The position numbers and the translations under genes are program-made. 32,269 bases of DNA from Caloranaerobacter ferrireducens. Its GTDB lineage: Bacteria; Bacillota; Clostridia; Tissierellales; Thermohalobacteraceae. The stretch covers positions 1 through 32,269 of the forward strand of contig NZ_MDJR01000012.1 in the NCBI RefSeq assembly GCF_001730685.1, written 5' to 3'. This document shows, in pieces, positions 7,423 to 16,334 of this stretch. Each line of letters starts with the position of its first letter. Positions within the stretch are counted from its first letter, which is position 1. The notes beneath the pieces are model-generated. The model was given only the letters and a program-made list of their open reading frames with translations. It searched no databases and had not been told where the DNA came from.

Positions 7423-9599
7423 AATTAAATATATCTTTTATAGCATTTTTAACCCAAGCAAAGAAACCTTGTTTTTCTTTCTTTGTTTCTACTTTTACTA
7501 TCTTCTTCTCTTTAGTTTTTTTGATTTCATCTGTTTTCATGATAAATTTTACACTACCTGTCATGTCTTCGCCTAATCCTGTAAATGTTTGGTAGTTTTC
7601 TGATAGCTTTAACATTTCATCTTTTACTTCGATTATTTCCTCTAAATCTTTAGTGCTTTCCTCTACTTTGTCTTTAAGCTCTCCTATTCCCTCTTGATCA
7701 AATTTTTTCATGTTTTTATTCAATTCTTCTGTTCCTTTTGCTAGTTGTTTTGCTCCATCTGATAATTTACTCATTCCATCTGTTAGTTTCTTATTGCCTT
7801 TACTAAATTCATCTGCACCATTTACTAAAGCACCCGCTCCTTTATCGAGCTGAGCTAAACCCTCAGTAACTTTTTGTGAACCTATTACTAACTGTTGTGT
7901 TCCTTCTACAAATTCATTAGCTCCATTATTTAATTCAACTGCTGCACTATTTAGACTATCAGCTCCAACAGCTAGTCCTTGGCTGCCTTCTTTTAATTTA
8001 TCTACAGCCGGTTTTAATGTTTTGGCACCTTCACTTAATCTTTCTAGCCCGTTTACTAAATCTTTTTGTCCTTCATTAACTTTTGTAAGCTCAAGGTTTA
8101 ACTTACTAAAACCTTCTTGTGCTGCTTTGATCCCTTCTTCTATTTTAGATAATCCTTCTAGAAATTGTGTTCCTGAATCTTTTAACTGCTGCATATTATT
8201 TCTCTGTTCATTAAGTCCTGCTACAAGCTTTTCGCCTAATTCTTTTACAACAGGAACATTTTCTGTTTTTTCAGCTATGTCTATTAATGTATCTATTCCC
8301 GCTATAAGTATATCTATAACTTTTAATTCTTTTTCTTTTCCTTTTTTAAGTTCTTCTAATCCTTCTATACTTTGAGAAAATCCTAAGTTTATTTGCTCCT
8401 GCCCTTTAATTATTTCTTCTGTACCTGTAACTAGTTTTTTAGCACCTTCCGCCAATTCATCTGTATTGTCTACTATTTGTCCAACTCCTTCTGCTACCTG
8501 TTTAGCTCCATCTGCAAATTTCTTTGATTTATTTGCATACTGCACAGCACCTTCGCTAAACTGTACTGCTCCTGCTCCAAATTTATTTGCTCTATCTGAT
8601 AATATCTTAACTCCATCTGAAACCTGTTTAGCTCCCATATGAGCATCTTTTATACCCTTTCCTAATTTTGTTATTCCGTTCTTCAATTGAGATGAAGCCT
8701 GGTCTAGTTGATACATTCCATCTTGCAATTTATCAATGTTTTCAACTAACATTTTCTGTCCTTCAGTTATTTGGCCAGTAGCATCGCTTAACTTACCACT
8801 TGCTTCCTTTAGTTTTTCTATACCGTCAATAAGTTCTGTAATATTATCTGCTCCTTTAAATGAATCAATTTCTGGAATTTCTGGGGTAACTGTAATCATT
8901 ATAGGTCCCATCTCAAATTCTTTTACATCTGCTGTAATCTCCAAATTTTCTGGTGTGTCAAAAATATTACTATCTATATCAAAACTTTCCTTCATTCCTG
9001 GTAGCGTGATAAATGTTATAATTTGATTGTTGCCATCTGAAACTATCTTTCCACTATTTGTTTTCACGCTAGTAAACTTTTCTATAGGAAGATTTACTAC
9101 GACAGCAGTTACAAATGGAGTGTATATCTTCCTGTTTTTCCCCTTTATTTTTACAGTATAGCTATCTTTATTTTTCACTTCTATGTTTATTTTTACCTTT
9201 CCAGACTTTCCTGCTAATTCCTTTGGATCAATTTCTTTTCCATCTAACATATATGTTATTTTTACACCAACTGGCAGTTCTTTATCTGTTTTCCCTTGAT
9301 AGAAGATGTCATTTTTATCTGTTTTCCAAATAAGTTTATCGCCTTCTTTTTCTGGTATTTCTTCTCCTTTGACATTTTTTATATTTTCTAATATTGTTCT
9401 GTCTACTATTTCTTCTTTTTTCTCATCTGAATGAAGCCAAACGCTAACTATTTTATCTTTTGGTACTCCCTGCTCTGTTAATGTAACATAAACTGTCTCT
9501 TTTTTTCAATTGCTCCTTTTGCAAATACAGCATTTGAAAGAAGTATTGTAAAAACTAAAGTAGTGCTTAATACCTTCATTAATTTACTGTTTTTTTCAT
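7421..9599 (-). pseudogene. secreted Leu-x-x-Gly heptad-repeat (YhgE/Pip-like) protein, frameshifted twice
   Basis: Exported partner of the MMPL exporter. The natural start is the ATG at 9599: it has GGGAGG eight bases upstream, inside the end of the exporter gene, whose stop is only 2 bases away. That frame hits TAA after MKKTVN. Adding one A to the A7 tract at 9590-9596 joins it to a frame from 9579 (MKVLSTTLVFTILL..NAVFA, a signal peptide). That frame is broken again at the A7 tract 9500-9506, where one more A leads into the long downstream frame. With both bases added the gene has 727 codons. The mature part has a beta-rich N-terminal third and then dozens of xxxLxxG heptads (GAKQLAKGTEEL, DGMSKLSDGAKQL), a coiled-coil pattern seen in YhgE/Pip proteins. 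The tail GFFAWVKNAIKDIF is amphipathic. It may be a pseudogene, a phase-variable gene, a recoded gene, or a base-calling artefact. Confidence 0.78.
9499..9517 (-). other. possible -1 frameshift site: AGGAG plus A_AAA_AAG
   Basis: In the signal-peptide frame the codons GAA AAA AAG place the heptamer A_AAA_AAG at 9505-9499. A -1 slip there leads straight into GAG ACA GTT, the frame of the long downstream part. An SD-like AGGAG (9517-9513) lies 7 bases before the heptamer. This resembles the dnaX frameshift site, but spacing is shorter than usual for -1 stimulation and no downstream stem is obvious. Confidence 0.35.
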
Positions 9600-9601
9600 A
9601 A

Positions 9602-11698
9602 CTAATTCCTCCCTTTTGTCAAAACCTTAAGTCTTGGTCTTGTTCTCCAGTTTTTGCTTGTTGCTGAAATTACTCCTTCTGATACTAGCAACACTGCTGG
9701 TAATAAGAACAGTATTGCAAACATACTTATAATTGCTCCTCTTGCTATCATCATGCTAAGGCTTCTAATCATCTCTATTTTTGCTATAAATCCTACTCCT
9801 ACTGTCGAACCAAAGAAAGTTAAAGCACTTGTAACAATTGATTTTGCTGAACTTTTAAGAGTTATTCTCATTGATTCGTATTTATCATGTCCATTTCTCA
9901 ATTCTTCTCTAAATCGTGTGGTTAATAATATCGCATAATCGACTGTTGCACCTAACTGAATACTTCCTATAACTATTGATGCAATAAAAGGAATTACAGT
10001 TCCCATGTAATAAGGTATTGCCATATTTATAAATATTGCTAATTCTATAACTCCAACTAATAGAACTGGTACTGATATTGATGCAAATAGTATTAGAATT
10101 ATCACAAATATAGCAAGTATTGAAATAAAGCTAACTCTTTTAAAGTCGATATCTGCTATTTCAACTAAGTCTTTTGTTAAAGCACCTTCTCCTGTAATGT
10201 ATGCATTTTCATCATATTTTTTAATAATTTCTCTTAGTTTGACAACCTGTTCATTTTGTTCATCAGTTGCAGCTTTGTATATTGAATTAGCAAGTATTAA
10301 TTTATATCCATCTTTTACAAATTGTTCTTTAATCTCTTTAGGTATGAACTCCTCTGGTATAGCAGGACCTAATATTTTATCGTAACCTATTACCTTTTCT
10401 ATACCATCTACTCTTTCTATTTCTTCTATCATCTCTTTTACCTTAAATGTAGGTATATCTTCTTTGACAATAATCATATGAGTAGTTGTCATATTGTACT
10501 CATCTTTAAGTTTATTTAAAGCTACTATTGATTCCATATCTTTTGGCAGCGACTCGTCTAAGTTATAGTAAACTTGAGTGTTATTTTTACCATATAGTGA
10601 TGGTATGAACAATATGATGATTACAACAATAAATACTTTATAGTACCTTGTTACAACAGATGATAGTTTATTGAATTCTGGAAGTACAGTTCCATGGTTA
10701 AACCTATGAATTACTTTGTCAAATGTTAAAATTAAAGCTGGAAGTATAGTTACAGTAGCTATTACGCCTATAAATACTCCTTTTGCCATGACTATTCCGA
10801 TATCTTTACCTAATCCTAATTGCATCGCAACTAAAGCTAAGAAACCTGCTATTGTTGTAAGAGAACTTCCTAATATAGATGCTGCTGTCTTTGAAATGGC
10901 TATAGCCATAGCTTCATTTTTATCCGTCGTATGTTTTAGTTCATCTTCGTACCTGTGCAGCAAGAATATTGAATAGTCCATCGTTACACCCAATTGCAGT
11001 ACTGCTGCAAGTGATTTAGTGATATATGAAATTTCTCCTAAAAAAGTATTTGTTCCAAAGTTATATACAATTGCTATACCTATTGCTAGTAAAAATATTA
11101 TTGGTATTATTGTAGATTCTAATGTTAAAGCCAATACTATTACTGCTAATACTACTGCTAACAGTACATATATCGGTGTTTCTCTATCAGCTAAATCGAT
11201 AGTATCTTTTACTATTGCTGACATACCACTTAAAAAACACTGTTTGTTTAGAACTTTTCTGATGTCTTCTATCGCTTTTTGTGTCTCATCTGATGCAGCT
11301 TCGTTTTCAAACTGAATTGTAAGTAATGTTGAATTTTCTCTAAAGAACATGTCTTTTATTTCACTAGGCAATATCTCTTTTGGAATGCTTTCGTCTAAAA
11401 AATCGCTTATCCAGAAAACTTTTTCTACACCATCTATTTGTGAAATCTTTTCCTTTATTTTGACAACATCTTTAGGTTCCATATTTTCTATCATAAGCAT
11501 TCCAGTAGCTGCATTAGAGAATACATCATTTAATATGCGTTGTCCTTTCATGGAATCTAAATCTTCAGGAAGATAAGTTAATATATCGTAGTTTATTCTT
11601 GTTTTAATTAGTCCATATACTGAAGGTATTAATAAAAGCACTGCAACTATTAAAACTAGTACTCTGTTTTTGGCTATAAATCTACCAAATTTAAGCAT
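9602..11698 (-). CDS. MMPL/RND-family exporter
   Basis: Membrane transporter of 698 residues with the two-fold RND layout: a helix at about 13-30, an extracellular domain at 35-170, five helices at 175-330, a helix near 350, a second extracellular domain at 370-510 and a last helix bundle at 520-680. Both halves keep the MMPL helix-4/10 motif with its proton-relay aspartate: LGVTMDYSIFLLHRYEDE (D241) and LGATVDYAILLTTRFREE. Family members move lipids or hydrophobic compounds using the proton gradient. A good ribosome binding site (AGGAGATGGGCAC) precedes the ATG. The gene follows tetR by 26 bases and is followed by the heptad-repeat gene after 2 bases. The substrate is unknown. Confidence 0.92.
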   Translation of the reverse strand: MLKFGRFIAKNRVLVLIVAVLLLIPSVYGLIKTRINYDILTYLPEDLDSMKGQRILNDVFSNAATGMLMIENMEPKDVVKIKEKISQIDGVEKVFWISDFLDESIPKEILPSEIKDMFFRENSTLLTIQFENEAASDETQKAIEDIRKVLNKQCFLSGMSAIVKDTIDLADRETPIYVLLAVVLAVIVLALTLESTIIPIIFLLAIGIAIVYNFGTNTFLGEISYITKSLAAVLQLGVTMDYSIFLLHRYEDELKHTTDKNEAMAIAISKTAASILGSSLTTIAGFLALVAMQLGLGKDIGIVMAKGVFIGVIATVTILPALILTFDKVIHRFNHGTVLPEFNKLSSVVTRYYKVFIVVIIILFIPSLYGKNNTQVYYNLDESLPKDMESIVALNKLKDEYNMTTTHMIIVKEDIPTFKVKEMIEEIERVDGIEKVIGYDKILGPAIPEEFIPKEIKEQFVKDGYKLILANSIYKAATDEQNEQVVKLREIIKKYDENAYITGEGALTKDLVEIADIDFKRVSFISILAIFVIILILFASISVPVLLVGVIELAIFINMAIPYYMGTVIPFIASIVIGSIQLGATVDYAILLTTRFREELRNGHDKYESMRITLKSSAKSIVTSALTFFGSTVGVGFIAKIEMIRSLSMMIARGAIISMFAILFLLPAVLLVSEGVISATSKNWRTRPRLKVLTKGRN

Positions 11699-11724
11699 GT
11701 GCCCATCTCCTTTTTTTATTTGAA

Positions 11725-12330
11725 TTATTTTTCTATCATTTTGCGAATTGTTTTAAATAATATTGGTTTCATTTCGTCAATCGTAGTTGGTTCTTCTAAT
11801 ATTATTGAGCTGTAGCATATTGACCCTGTTAGTTCTATAATCATAAACAGAATCTTTTCCGGATCTTCTGAATCGTACTTTTCATCTTTAATCTTTTCCA
11901 TGAAAAATTTAAAAACTTCTTTCATTTCATCATAGCCACTTGTGTCTGACAGAGCTTTCCTATATAGCCCCCATGAAAGATTTTTGTAAATAAGTTTTAG
12001 TAGTACCTTATTGTCCTTTAGGTATTCGATGATATAATCAATAAAGAAAATAACCTGCTCAACAAAATCTGTTATTTCCTGTTCATTTGTAGCTTCGATA
12101 GCTTCTTTTAATATTGATGAACTTTTTCTAAGTATAATTCTGTCTAAAATATCGTATTTGTCCTTAAAATACAGGTAAAAAGTTCCTTTAGCTACACCAG
12201 CTTTTTTCACTATATCACTTATTGCTGTATTATGAATTCCCTTTGTTGTGAATAGCTCATACGCTGCAGCATATAGCGATTTTTCTTTCATTTGTTTATT
12301 TTTTAATACTTTTGACAGTTTGTTTACCAT
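11725..12330 (-). CDS. TetR/AcrR-family transcriptional regulator
   Basis: Dimeric repressor of 201 residues. The N-terminal helix-turn-helix covers about residues 15-60: KSLYAAAYELFTTKGIHNTA, ISDIVKKAGVAKGTFYLYF, then KDKYDILDRI, a very typical TetR domain. The C-terminal ligand-binding half is all helical and not conserved. It heads the operon with the MMPL exporter and the heptad-repeat gene. Two matching palindromes in its own promoter suggest autoregulation and control of the exporter. AAAGGAGAG precedes the ATG. The ligand is unknown. Confidence 0.93.
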   Translation of the reverse strand: MVNKLSKVLKNKQMKEKSLYAAAYELFTTKGIHNTAISDIVKKAGVAKGTFYLYFKDKYDILDRIILRKSSSILKEAIEATNEQEITDFVEQVIFFIDYIIEYLKDNKVLLKLIYKNLSWGLYRKALSDTSGYDEMKEVFKFFMEKIKDEKYDSEDPEKILFMIIELTGSICYSSIILEEPTTIDEMKPILFKTIRKMIEK

Positions 12331-12351
12331 ACAACTCTCCTTTCAGAATTA

Positions 12352-12407
12352 TGACTATTGGTCATTTTTTATATTTTAAATATACTATTAAAATGACCAA
12401 TGGTCAA
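12352..12407 (-). promoter_or_regulatory. tetR promoter with two palindromic operators
   Basis: The minus strand has TTGACC (12407-12402), a 17-base spacer and TATATT (12384-12379), with a start near 12372. Two near-identical 13-bp palindromes, TGACCAATGGTCA (12394-12406) and TGACTATTGGTCA (12352-12364, as read on plus), cover the -35 and about +8 to +20. Their centres are 42 bp apart, about four helical turns, so two dimers would sit on one DNA face. Confidence 0.8.
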
Positions 12408-12432
12408 TATTTTTATTCATTAATTTTTTGCA

Positions 12433-12458
12433 ATAAAAATAGGACGGATTATCCGTCC
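12433..12458 (-). terminator. terminator after the PIN gene
   Basis: On the minus strand, GGACGGA-taa-TCCGTCC is followed by TATTTTTATT. It ends the XRE-ImmA-PIN operon. The stretch between it and the PIN stop (12462-12522) holds a degenerate AACTATCGAC-like repeat. Confidence 0.75.
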
Positions 12459-12533
12459 AAAACCTATCGACTAACTTATATTTCGAAATAACTAACAGCC
12501 AATAACTATCAACTATCGACCATTATGCTTGTC

Positions 12534-13196
12534 CTAACAAGAATTATTCTTCAAAAACTTTTTCAATTCAATCATTTTCTTTGAAAAATCTATATTCTTT
12601 TCTTTACAGTAATTCTCTATCCATTCCCTATCCCTTTTTTTGCCATATTTTTGACTAAACCGCCTTACTGTCCTTTTTATTCTACTACAAAAATCCATTG
12701 GCTTATCTAATACACAGTTGACTGCTTCAAAATCCTCATATAACATATTTAAAGTATTTTCTGAACTTATGTATTTAAGAAACAATAATTCGTAAAATGC
12801 AAATGGAATAACATCTTCTATTATTTCTCTTAGCAATGTATCATGTGGCCCATACTTTTTTGTATCATCTGAAACTAATGCAGCTATTCCTATAGCCTTT
12901 GCTAAAGCTATAGCATAAAGTTCACCTAAATCAAACAAATATCTGTTTTCTTCACAATATTCATCGAATAGATTTTTTACTCCAAAGTTTTTTAAATCTT
13001 TGTCAGTTATTATAATAATACGCCCTTCATCTACATCTTTAATGAATTCATCAAAAATTTCGCTACCATTGTTTTTTAATTCAACATTTACTAGATACTC
13101 ATAAATATATAATTTTTTAAACGTAGAGAAAAAGAGATCTTTTTTGCCGCTCTTATACAAATGAATTATAATATCCGTATCCAAAGATGCTTCCAT
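12534..13196 (-). CDS. PIN-domain nuclease (putative toxin or effector)
   Basis: Predicted metal-dependent RNase of the PIN fold, 220 residues. The acidic set is present: D6 in LDTDIIIHL, E39 in VNVEL, the D-x-G-E motif at 89-92 (DLGELYAIALA) and D110/D111 in ALVSDD. Residues 1-130 are the PIN domain. The remaining 90 residues are helical and very basic (RIKRTVRRF, KKRDREW, KKMIELKKFLKNN), which suggests nucleic-acid binding. It is longer than VapC toxins (about 130 residues). Its ATG shares one base with the stop of the ImmA-like gene (TAATG). No small VapB-like antitoxin is adjacent, so the XRE and ImmA proteins are the likely controllers; that role is inferred. Confidence 0.75.
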   Translation of the reverse strand: MEASLDTDIIIHLYKSGKKDLFFSTFKKLYIYEYLVNVELKNNGSEIFDEFIKDVDEGRIIIITDKDLKNFGVKNLFDEYCEENRYLFDLGELYAIALAKAIGIAALVSDDTKKYGPHDTLLREIIEDVIPFAFYELLFLKYISSENTLNMLYEDFEAVNCVLDKPMDFCSRIKRTVRRFSQKYGKKRDREWIENYCKEKNIDFSKKMIELKKFLKNNSC

Positions 13197-13999
13197 TATT
13201 CAAACTCCTCAAAAAGTTCATCAATATCTATTTCATCTTCTTGAGCGGCAACCTCTTTTTTAAACTCTTCTGAATCTAACCCAATCAGTTCTAAAGCTTT
13301 TTTAAAGCTAGAATAAGGAATATAATCTTTTTCATAATTACTAATCACAAACTCTAAATATCTACTTGGAACCTTTATTAATTCTGTAGGTTTTAACAAT
13401 CTTTCATCTGCATTAATCATTTTGAACAATTTTCCTGATGTATAAACCCTTCGTTCATTAAATAATTTCTTTCTGTGATCTTCAGTAATCAAACCTAGTT
13501 CATGCAACCTAATAACTGCGGTGCTATAACTAACATTAAATTCTATTTGTATTCTAACAATATCTAAACCTTCTATTTGTCTATATGGCTTTTTTAGTTC
13601 ATATTTTATGAACTCCTCGACTAAAATTTCCGGCATTAAAAAACAAGCAGCAAAATAGTTTGCACGTTTTTCTATTAAATTATTTTCTAGCTTATCTATA
13701 TCTATGTCAATTTTTAAATCCTGAATATTTCCATTAAAATCATATATAATGTGCCCCAATTCATGTGCTATTGTATAAATCTCTCTAGATAAAATTTCAG
13801 ATGTGTTTGATACGATAATTTTTTTCCCTCTATAAACAGTTGCAAAACCACATAAAACATCCTTCCCAAATGGATATCTAATCAAATCAATATCCATTCG
13901 TTCTATTAAGTTAAAAATATCCTTAATACCATAAGATTCTATTTTATATTCTTGTCTAAGTTTTAATGCCTTCTTGGCTATATCAGATTTACTAATCAT
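13196..13999 (-). CDS. ImmA/IrrE-family zinc metallopeptidase
   Basis: Predicted metallopeptidase of the ImmA/IrrE (COG2856) family, whose members cleave a partner XRE repressor. The zinc motif is HELGH at residues 79-83 counted from the ATG at 13999, followed by the conserved RANYFAACFLMPE segment. A helical winged region follows (YSTAVIRLHELGLI) and the tail is acidic (EDEIDIDELFEEFE). A TTG at 14008 could add three residues, but the ATG at 13999 forms a TAATG overlap with the XRE stop and has AAGGGTGA about 9 bases upstream. It lies between the XRE and PIN genes. It probably regulates the XRE protein by cleavage, as in ICEBs1 ImmR/ImmA; this is inference. Confidence 0.85.
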   Translation of the reverse strand: MISKSDIAKKALKLRQEYKIESYGIKDIFNLIERMDIDLIRYPFGKDVLCGFATVYRGKKIIVSNTSEILSREIYTIAHELGHIIYDFNGNIQDLKIDIDIDKLENNLIEKRANYFAACFLMPEILVEEFIKYELKKPYRQIEGLDIVRIQIEFNVSYSTAVIRLHELGLITEDHRKKLFNERRVYTSGKLFKMINADERLLKPTELIKVPSRYLEFVISNYEKDYIPYSSFKKALELIGLDSEEFKKEVAAQEDEIDIDELFEEFE

Positions 14000-14355
14000 T
14001 ATATACAATCACCCTTCTTCATCTGATAATATAACTTTTCATGAGCAGAAAATACCTTTAAAATTTCCTCAATCTTTTCAACAGCTTTAACAGCTTTAGT
14101 TTTATCAGACTTTTCACGAAATAAACTAACTAAATCTTTTTTTTCTTCCGTTACTTTTGTTATCTCGCTAGTAGGAATATTAAAATACTCAGCAATCTTT
14201 TTTATTACTACATAAGATATTGAAGTTTGCCCATTTTCTAATCTTGAATAACGCTGTCTTGATGTCCCTAATACTTTTGCCATTTCCTCTTGAGTTATAT
14301 TTCGCTCTGTACGTAACTCTTTTATTCGGTTAGCTAAAATGTAACTTATACTCAT
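13999..14355 (-). CDS. XRE-family transcriptional regulator
   Basis: DNA-binding protein of 118 residues, first gene of the XRE-ImmA-PIN operon. An HTH_3 domain spans residues 8-62: ANRIKELRTERNITQEEMAK, VLGTSRQRYSRLENGQTSIS, then VIKKIAEYFNIP. The C-terminal 45 residues are helical and charged, as in XRE proteins paired with ImmA peptidases. GAGGGGG lies 8 bases before the ATG. It probably represses its own operon through a small palindrome in the promoter, and the ImmA protein is its presumed protease. Confidence 0.88.
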   Translation of the reverse strand: MSISYILANRIKELRTERNITQEEMAKVLGTSRQRYSRLENGQTSISYVVIKKIAEYFNIPTSEITKVTEEKKDLVSLFREKSDKTKAVKAVEKIEEILKVFSAHEKLYYQMKKGDCI

Positions 14356-14375
14356 ATTATAACCCCCTCACCTTA

Positions 14376-14410
14376 GTTATGATTTTATAACATATTTATA
14401 GAATTATCAA
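14376..14410 (-). promoter_or_regulatory. promoter and possible operator of the XRE-ImmA-PIN operon
   Basis: The minus strand has TTGATA (14410-14405), a 17-base spacer and TAAAAT (14387-14382). The -10 lies in the inverted repeat GTTAT-gatttt-ATAAC (14376-14391, plus orientation), a plausible XRE operator. Confidence 0.55.
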
Positions 14411-14503
14411 TATTATTTGTAATGTTTTTGTTACTTATACTATAATATATAAAATTAATATTAAATTGTTACCAATAATAATTATTAAATAATTAAATAA
14501 TGC

Positions 14504-14536
14504 AAAAAAATAACTGAAGGTATAATTCCTTCAGTT
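14504..14536 (-). terminator. terminator after ptsI
   Basis: On the minus strand, AACTGAAGG pairs perfectly with CCTTCAGTT over a 7-base loop, followed by A and then seven T. It ends the amino-sugar operon. Confidence 0.85.
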
Positions 14537-14548
14537 AATAAGCTTATT

Positions 14549-16258
14549 TTACTCTATACTAATATTCTCATCTATAAACTTTTCTACTTCTTCTGCTGTT
14601 GGTAGGTTTAATACGTGCTGTGCTAACTTTTTCATCTTTTTTTGTTCTATGTTTGTTATTATCCATCTTGCTCTTAGTATTGATATAGGACTCATGCTAA
14701 ATTCGTCTAGTCCCATTCCTATTAGTATTGGTATTAGTTTTGGGTCTCCTGCTGCTTCTCCACACATTCCTATCCATATTCCTTCTTTATGTCCGTTGTC
14801 TATTACTTGTTTTATTAATCTTAATAGTGCTGGGTGATATTGACTATATAGATATGATATTTTTCTGTTTCCTCTGTCTACTGCTGTTATGTATTGGATT
14901 AAATCGTTTGTCCCTATACTGAAAAAGTCAACTTCTTTTGCTAATATGTCTGACATTATTGCTGCTGATGGTATTTCTATCATCATTCCTACTTCTATCT
15001 CTTCATTGAATTTTATGTTTTCTTTTCTTAAATCTTCTTTTACTTCTTCTAGTATTTGTTTTGCTTGTCTTAGTTCTTCTATGCTTGATATCATTGGAAA
15101 CATTATTTTTATGTTTCCATATATGCTTGCTCTTAATAGTGCTCTAAGCTGGGTTTTGAAGATTTCTGTTCTATCTAAACAAAGCCTTATAGCTCTATAT
15201 CCTAAAAATGGATTCATTTCTTTTGGTAGTTCTAAATATGGTAGGTCTTTATCTCCTCCTATATCTAATGTCCTTATTACTACTGGTTTTCCTTTTAGCT
15301 TTTCTGCTACTTCTTTGTATGCACTAAATTGTTCTTCTTCTGTTGGTAGACTTTTTCTGTCCATGTATAGAAATTCTGTTCTATATAGTCCTACTCCTTC
15401 TGCATCATTTCTAATTACTCCTTCTACATCTTTTGGTGTTCCTATGTTTGCTACTAGTTCTACTTTAAATCCATCCTTTGTTATGCTTTCTCTTCCTTTT
15501 AGCTGCTTAAGTTTATTTTTGTATTTTTGATATTCTTCTTTTTTGTCTTTGTATTCTTTTAGTGTTTCTTTGTCTGGGTTTATTATTACTATTCCTTCTT
15601 CTCCATCGAGTATCACTATGTCTTTATTTTTTACTTTTTTTGTTATTCCTTCTACTCCTACTACAGCTGGTAACTCTAATGTTCTTGCCATTATTGCTGA
15701 ATGGGCTGTTTTTCCACCTATTTCTGTGATGAATCCTAATACTTTTTCTTTGTCCATTTGTGCTGTGTCTGACGGAGTTAAGTCTTTGGCTACTATTATT
15801 ACTGCTTCGTCTAGTTTTGATAAATCTATTGTTTCTATTCCTAGTAATTCTCTTATTACTCTGTTTGATACATCTTTTATGTCTGCTGCTCTTTCTTTCA
15901 TGTATTCATTGTCCATGTTTTGAAATATTTCTAGAAATTTATCTGTTACTTGTTTTAGTGCATGTTCTGCGTTTATTTTTTCTGTTTTTATTTTTTCTTC
16001 TACTTGTCCAAAGTATTCTGGATCATCTAGTATCATTATGTGTGCTTCGAATATTTTTGCTTCTTCTTGTCCTATGTTTTCTAGTGTGTGCTGATATAGG
16101 GAATCTATTTGTTGTTTACTTACTTTTATTGCTTTGTTTAGTCTTTTTATTTCATCTTCTATATTGTCTATATTCTTTTTTTCTATTTTTATTTGAAAGT
16201 CTTTTTTTATCAGCACTTTTCCTATAGCTATTCCTGGTGAAGCTGCTATTCCTTTCAT
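14549..16258 (-). CDS. ptsI: phosphoenolpyruvate-protein phosphotransferase (PTS Enzyme I)
   Basis: Cytoplasmic enzyme that takes phosphate from PEP and passes it to HPr, the first step of all PTS uptake. Full family length (569). The phosphohistidine is H186 in GGKTAHSAIMART. The PEP-binding half has GVGLYRTEFLYMDR, IRTLDIGGDK, the DFFSIGTNDLIQY strand and the active cysteine in GMCGEAAGD near residue 500. AGGAGG lies just before the ATG. It is the last gene of the nag operon, 76 bases behind the TIM-barrel-like gene. No HPr gene is in the window, so HPr must be encoded elsewhere. Confidence 0.97.
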   Translation of the reverse strand: MKGIAASPGIAIGKVLIKKDFQIKIEKKNIDNIEDEIKRLNKAIKVSKQQIDSLYQHTLENIGQEEAKIFEAHIMILDDPEYFGQVEEKIKTEKINAEHALKQVTDKFLEIFQNMDNEYMKERAADIKDVSNRVIRELLGIETIDLSKLDEAVIIVAKDLTPSDTAQMDKEKVLGFITEIGGKTAHSAIMARTLELPAVVGVEGITKKVKNKDIVILDGEEGIVIINPDKETLKEYKDKKEEYQKYKNKLKQLKGRESITKDGFKVELVANIGTPKDVEGVIRNDAEGVGLYRTEFLYMDRKSLPTEEEQFSAYKEVAEKLKGKPVVIRTLDIGGDKDLPYLELPKEMNPFLGYRAIRLCLDRTEIFKTQLRALLRASIYGNIKIMFPMISSIEELRQAKQILEEVKEDLRKENIKFNEEIEVGMMIEIPSAAIMSDILAKEVDFFSIGTNDLIQYITAVDRGNRKISYLYSQYHPALLRLIKQVIDNGHKEGIWIGMCGEAAGDPKLIPILIGMGLDEFSMSPISILRARWIITNIEQKKMKKLAQHVLNLPTAEEVEKFIDENISIE

Positions 16259-16334
16259 TTTTTATGCCTCCTGTTCTAAACATAGTATCAAAATTTCAAT
16301 CAATTATTAACTTTTATAAAGCTAAACTCTATTA

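Noticed and set aside
8022-9333. Plus-strand frames opposite the heptad-repeat gene
   Set aside because: Mirror images of the repetitive coding strand; no ribosome sites or family features.
14889-15530. Long plus-strand open frame opposite ptsI (213 codons), and others at 15543-15923 and 15760-16227
   Set aside because: They lie entirely antisense to a full-length, well-conserved ptsI, give low-complexity Ser/Leu/Phe-rich proteins and have no ribosome sites.
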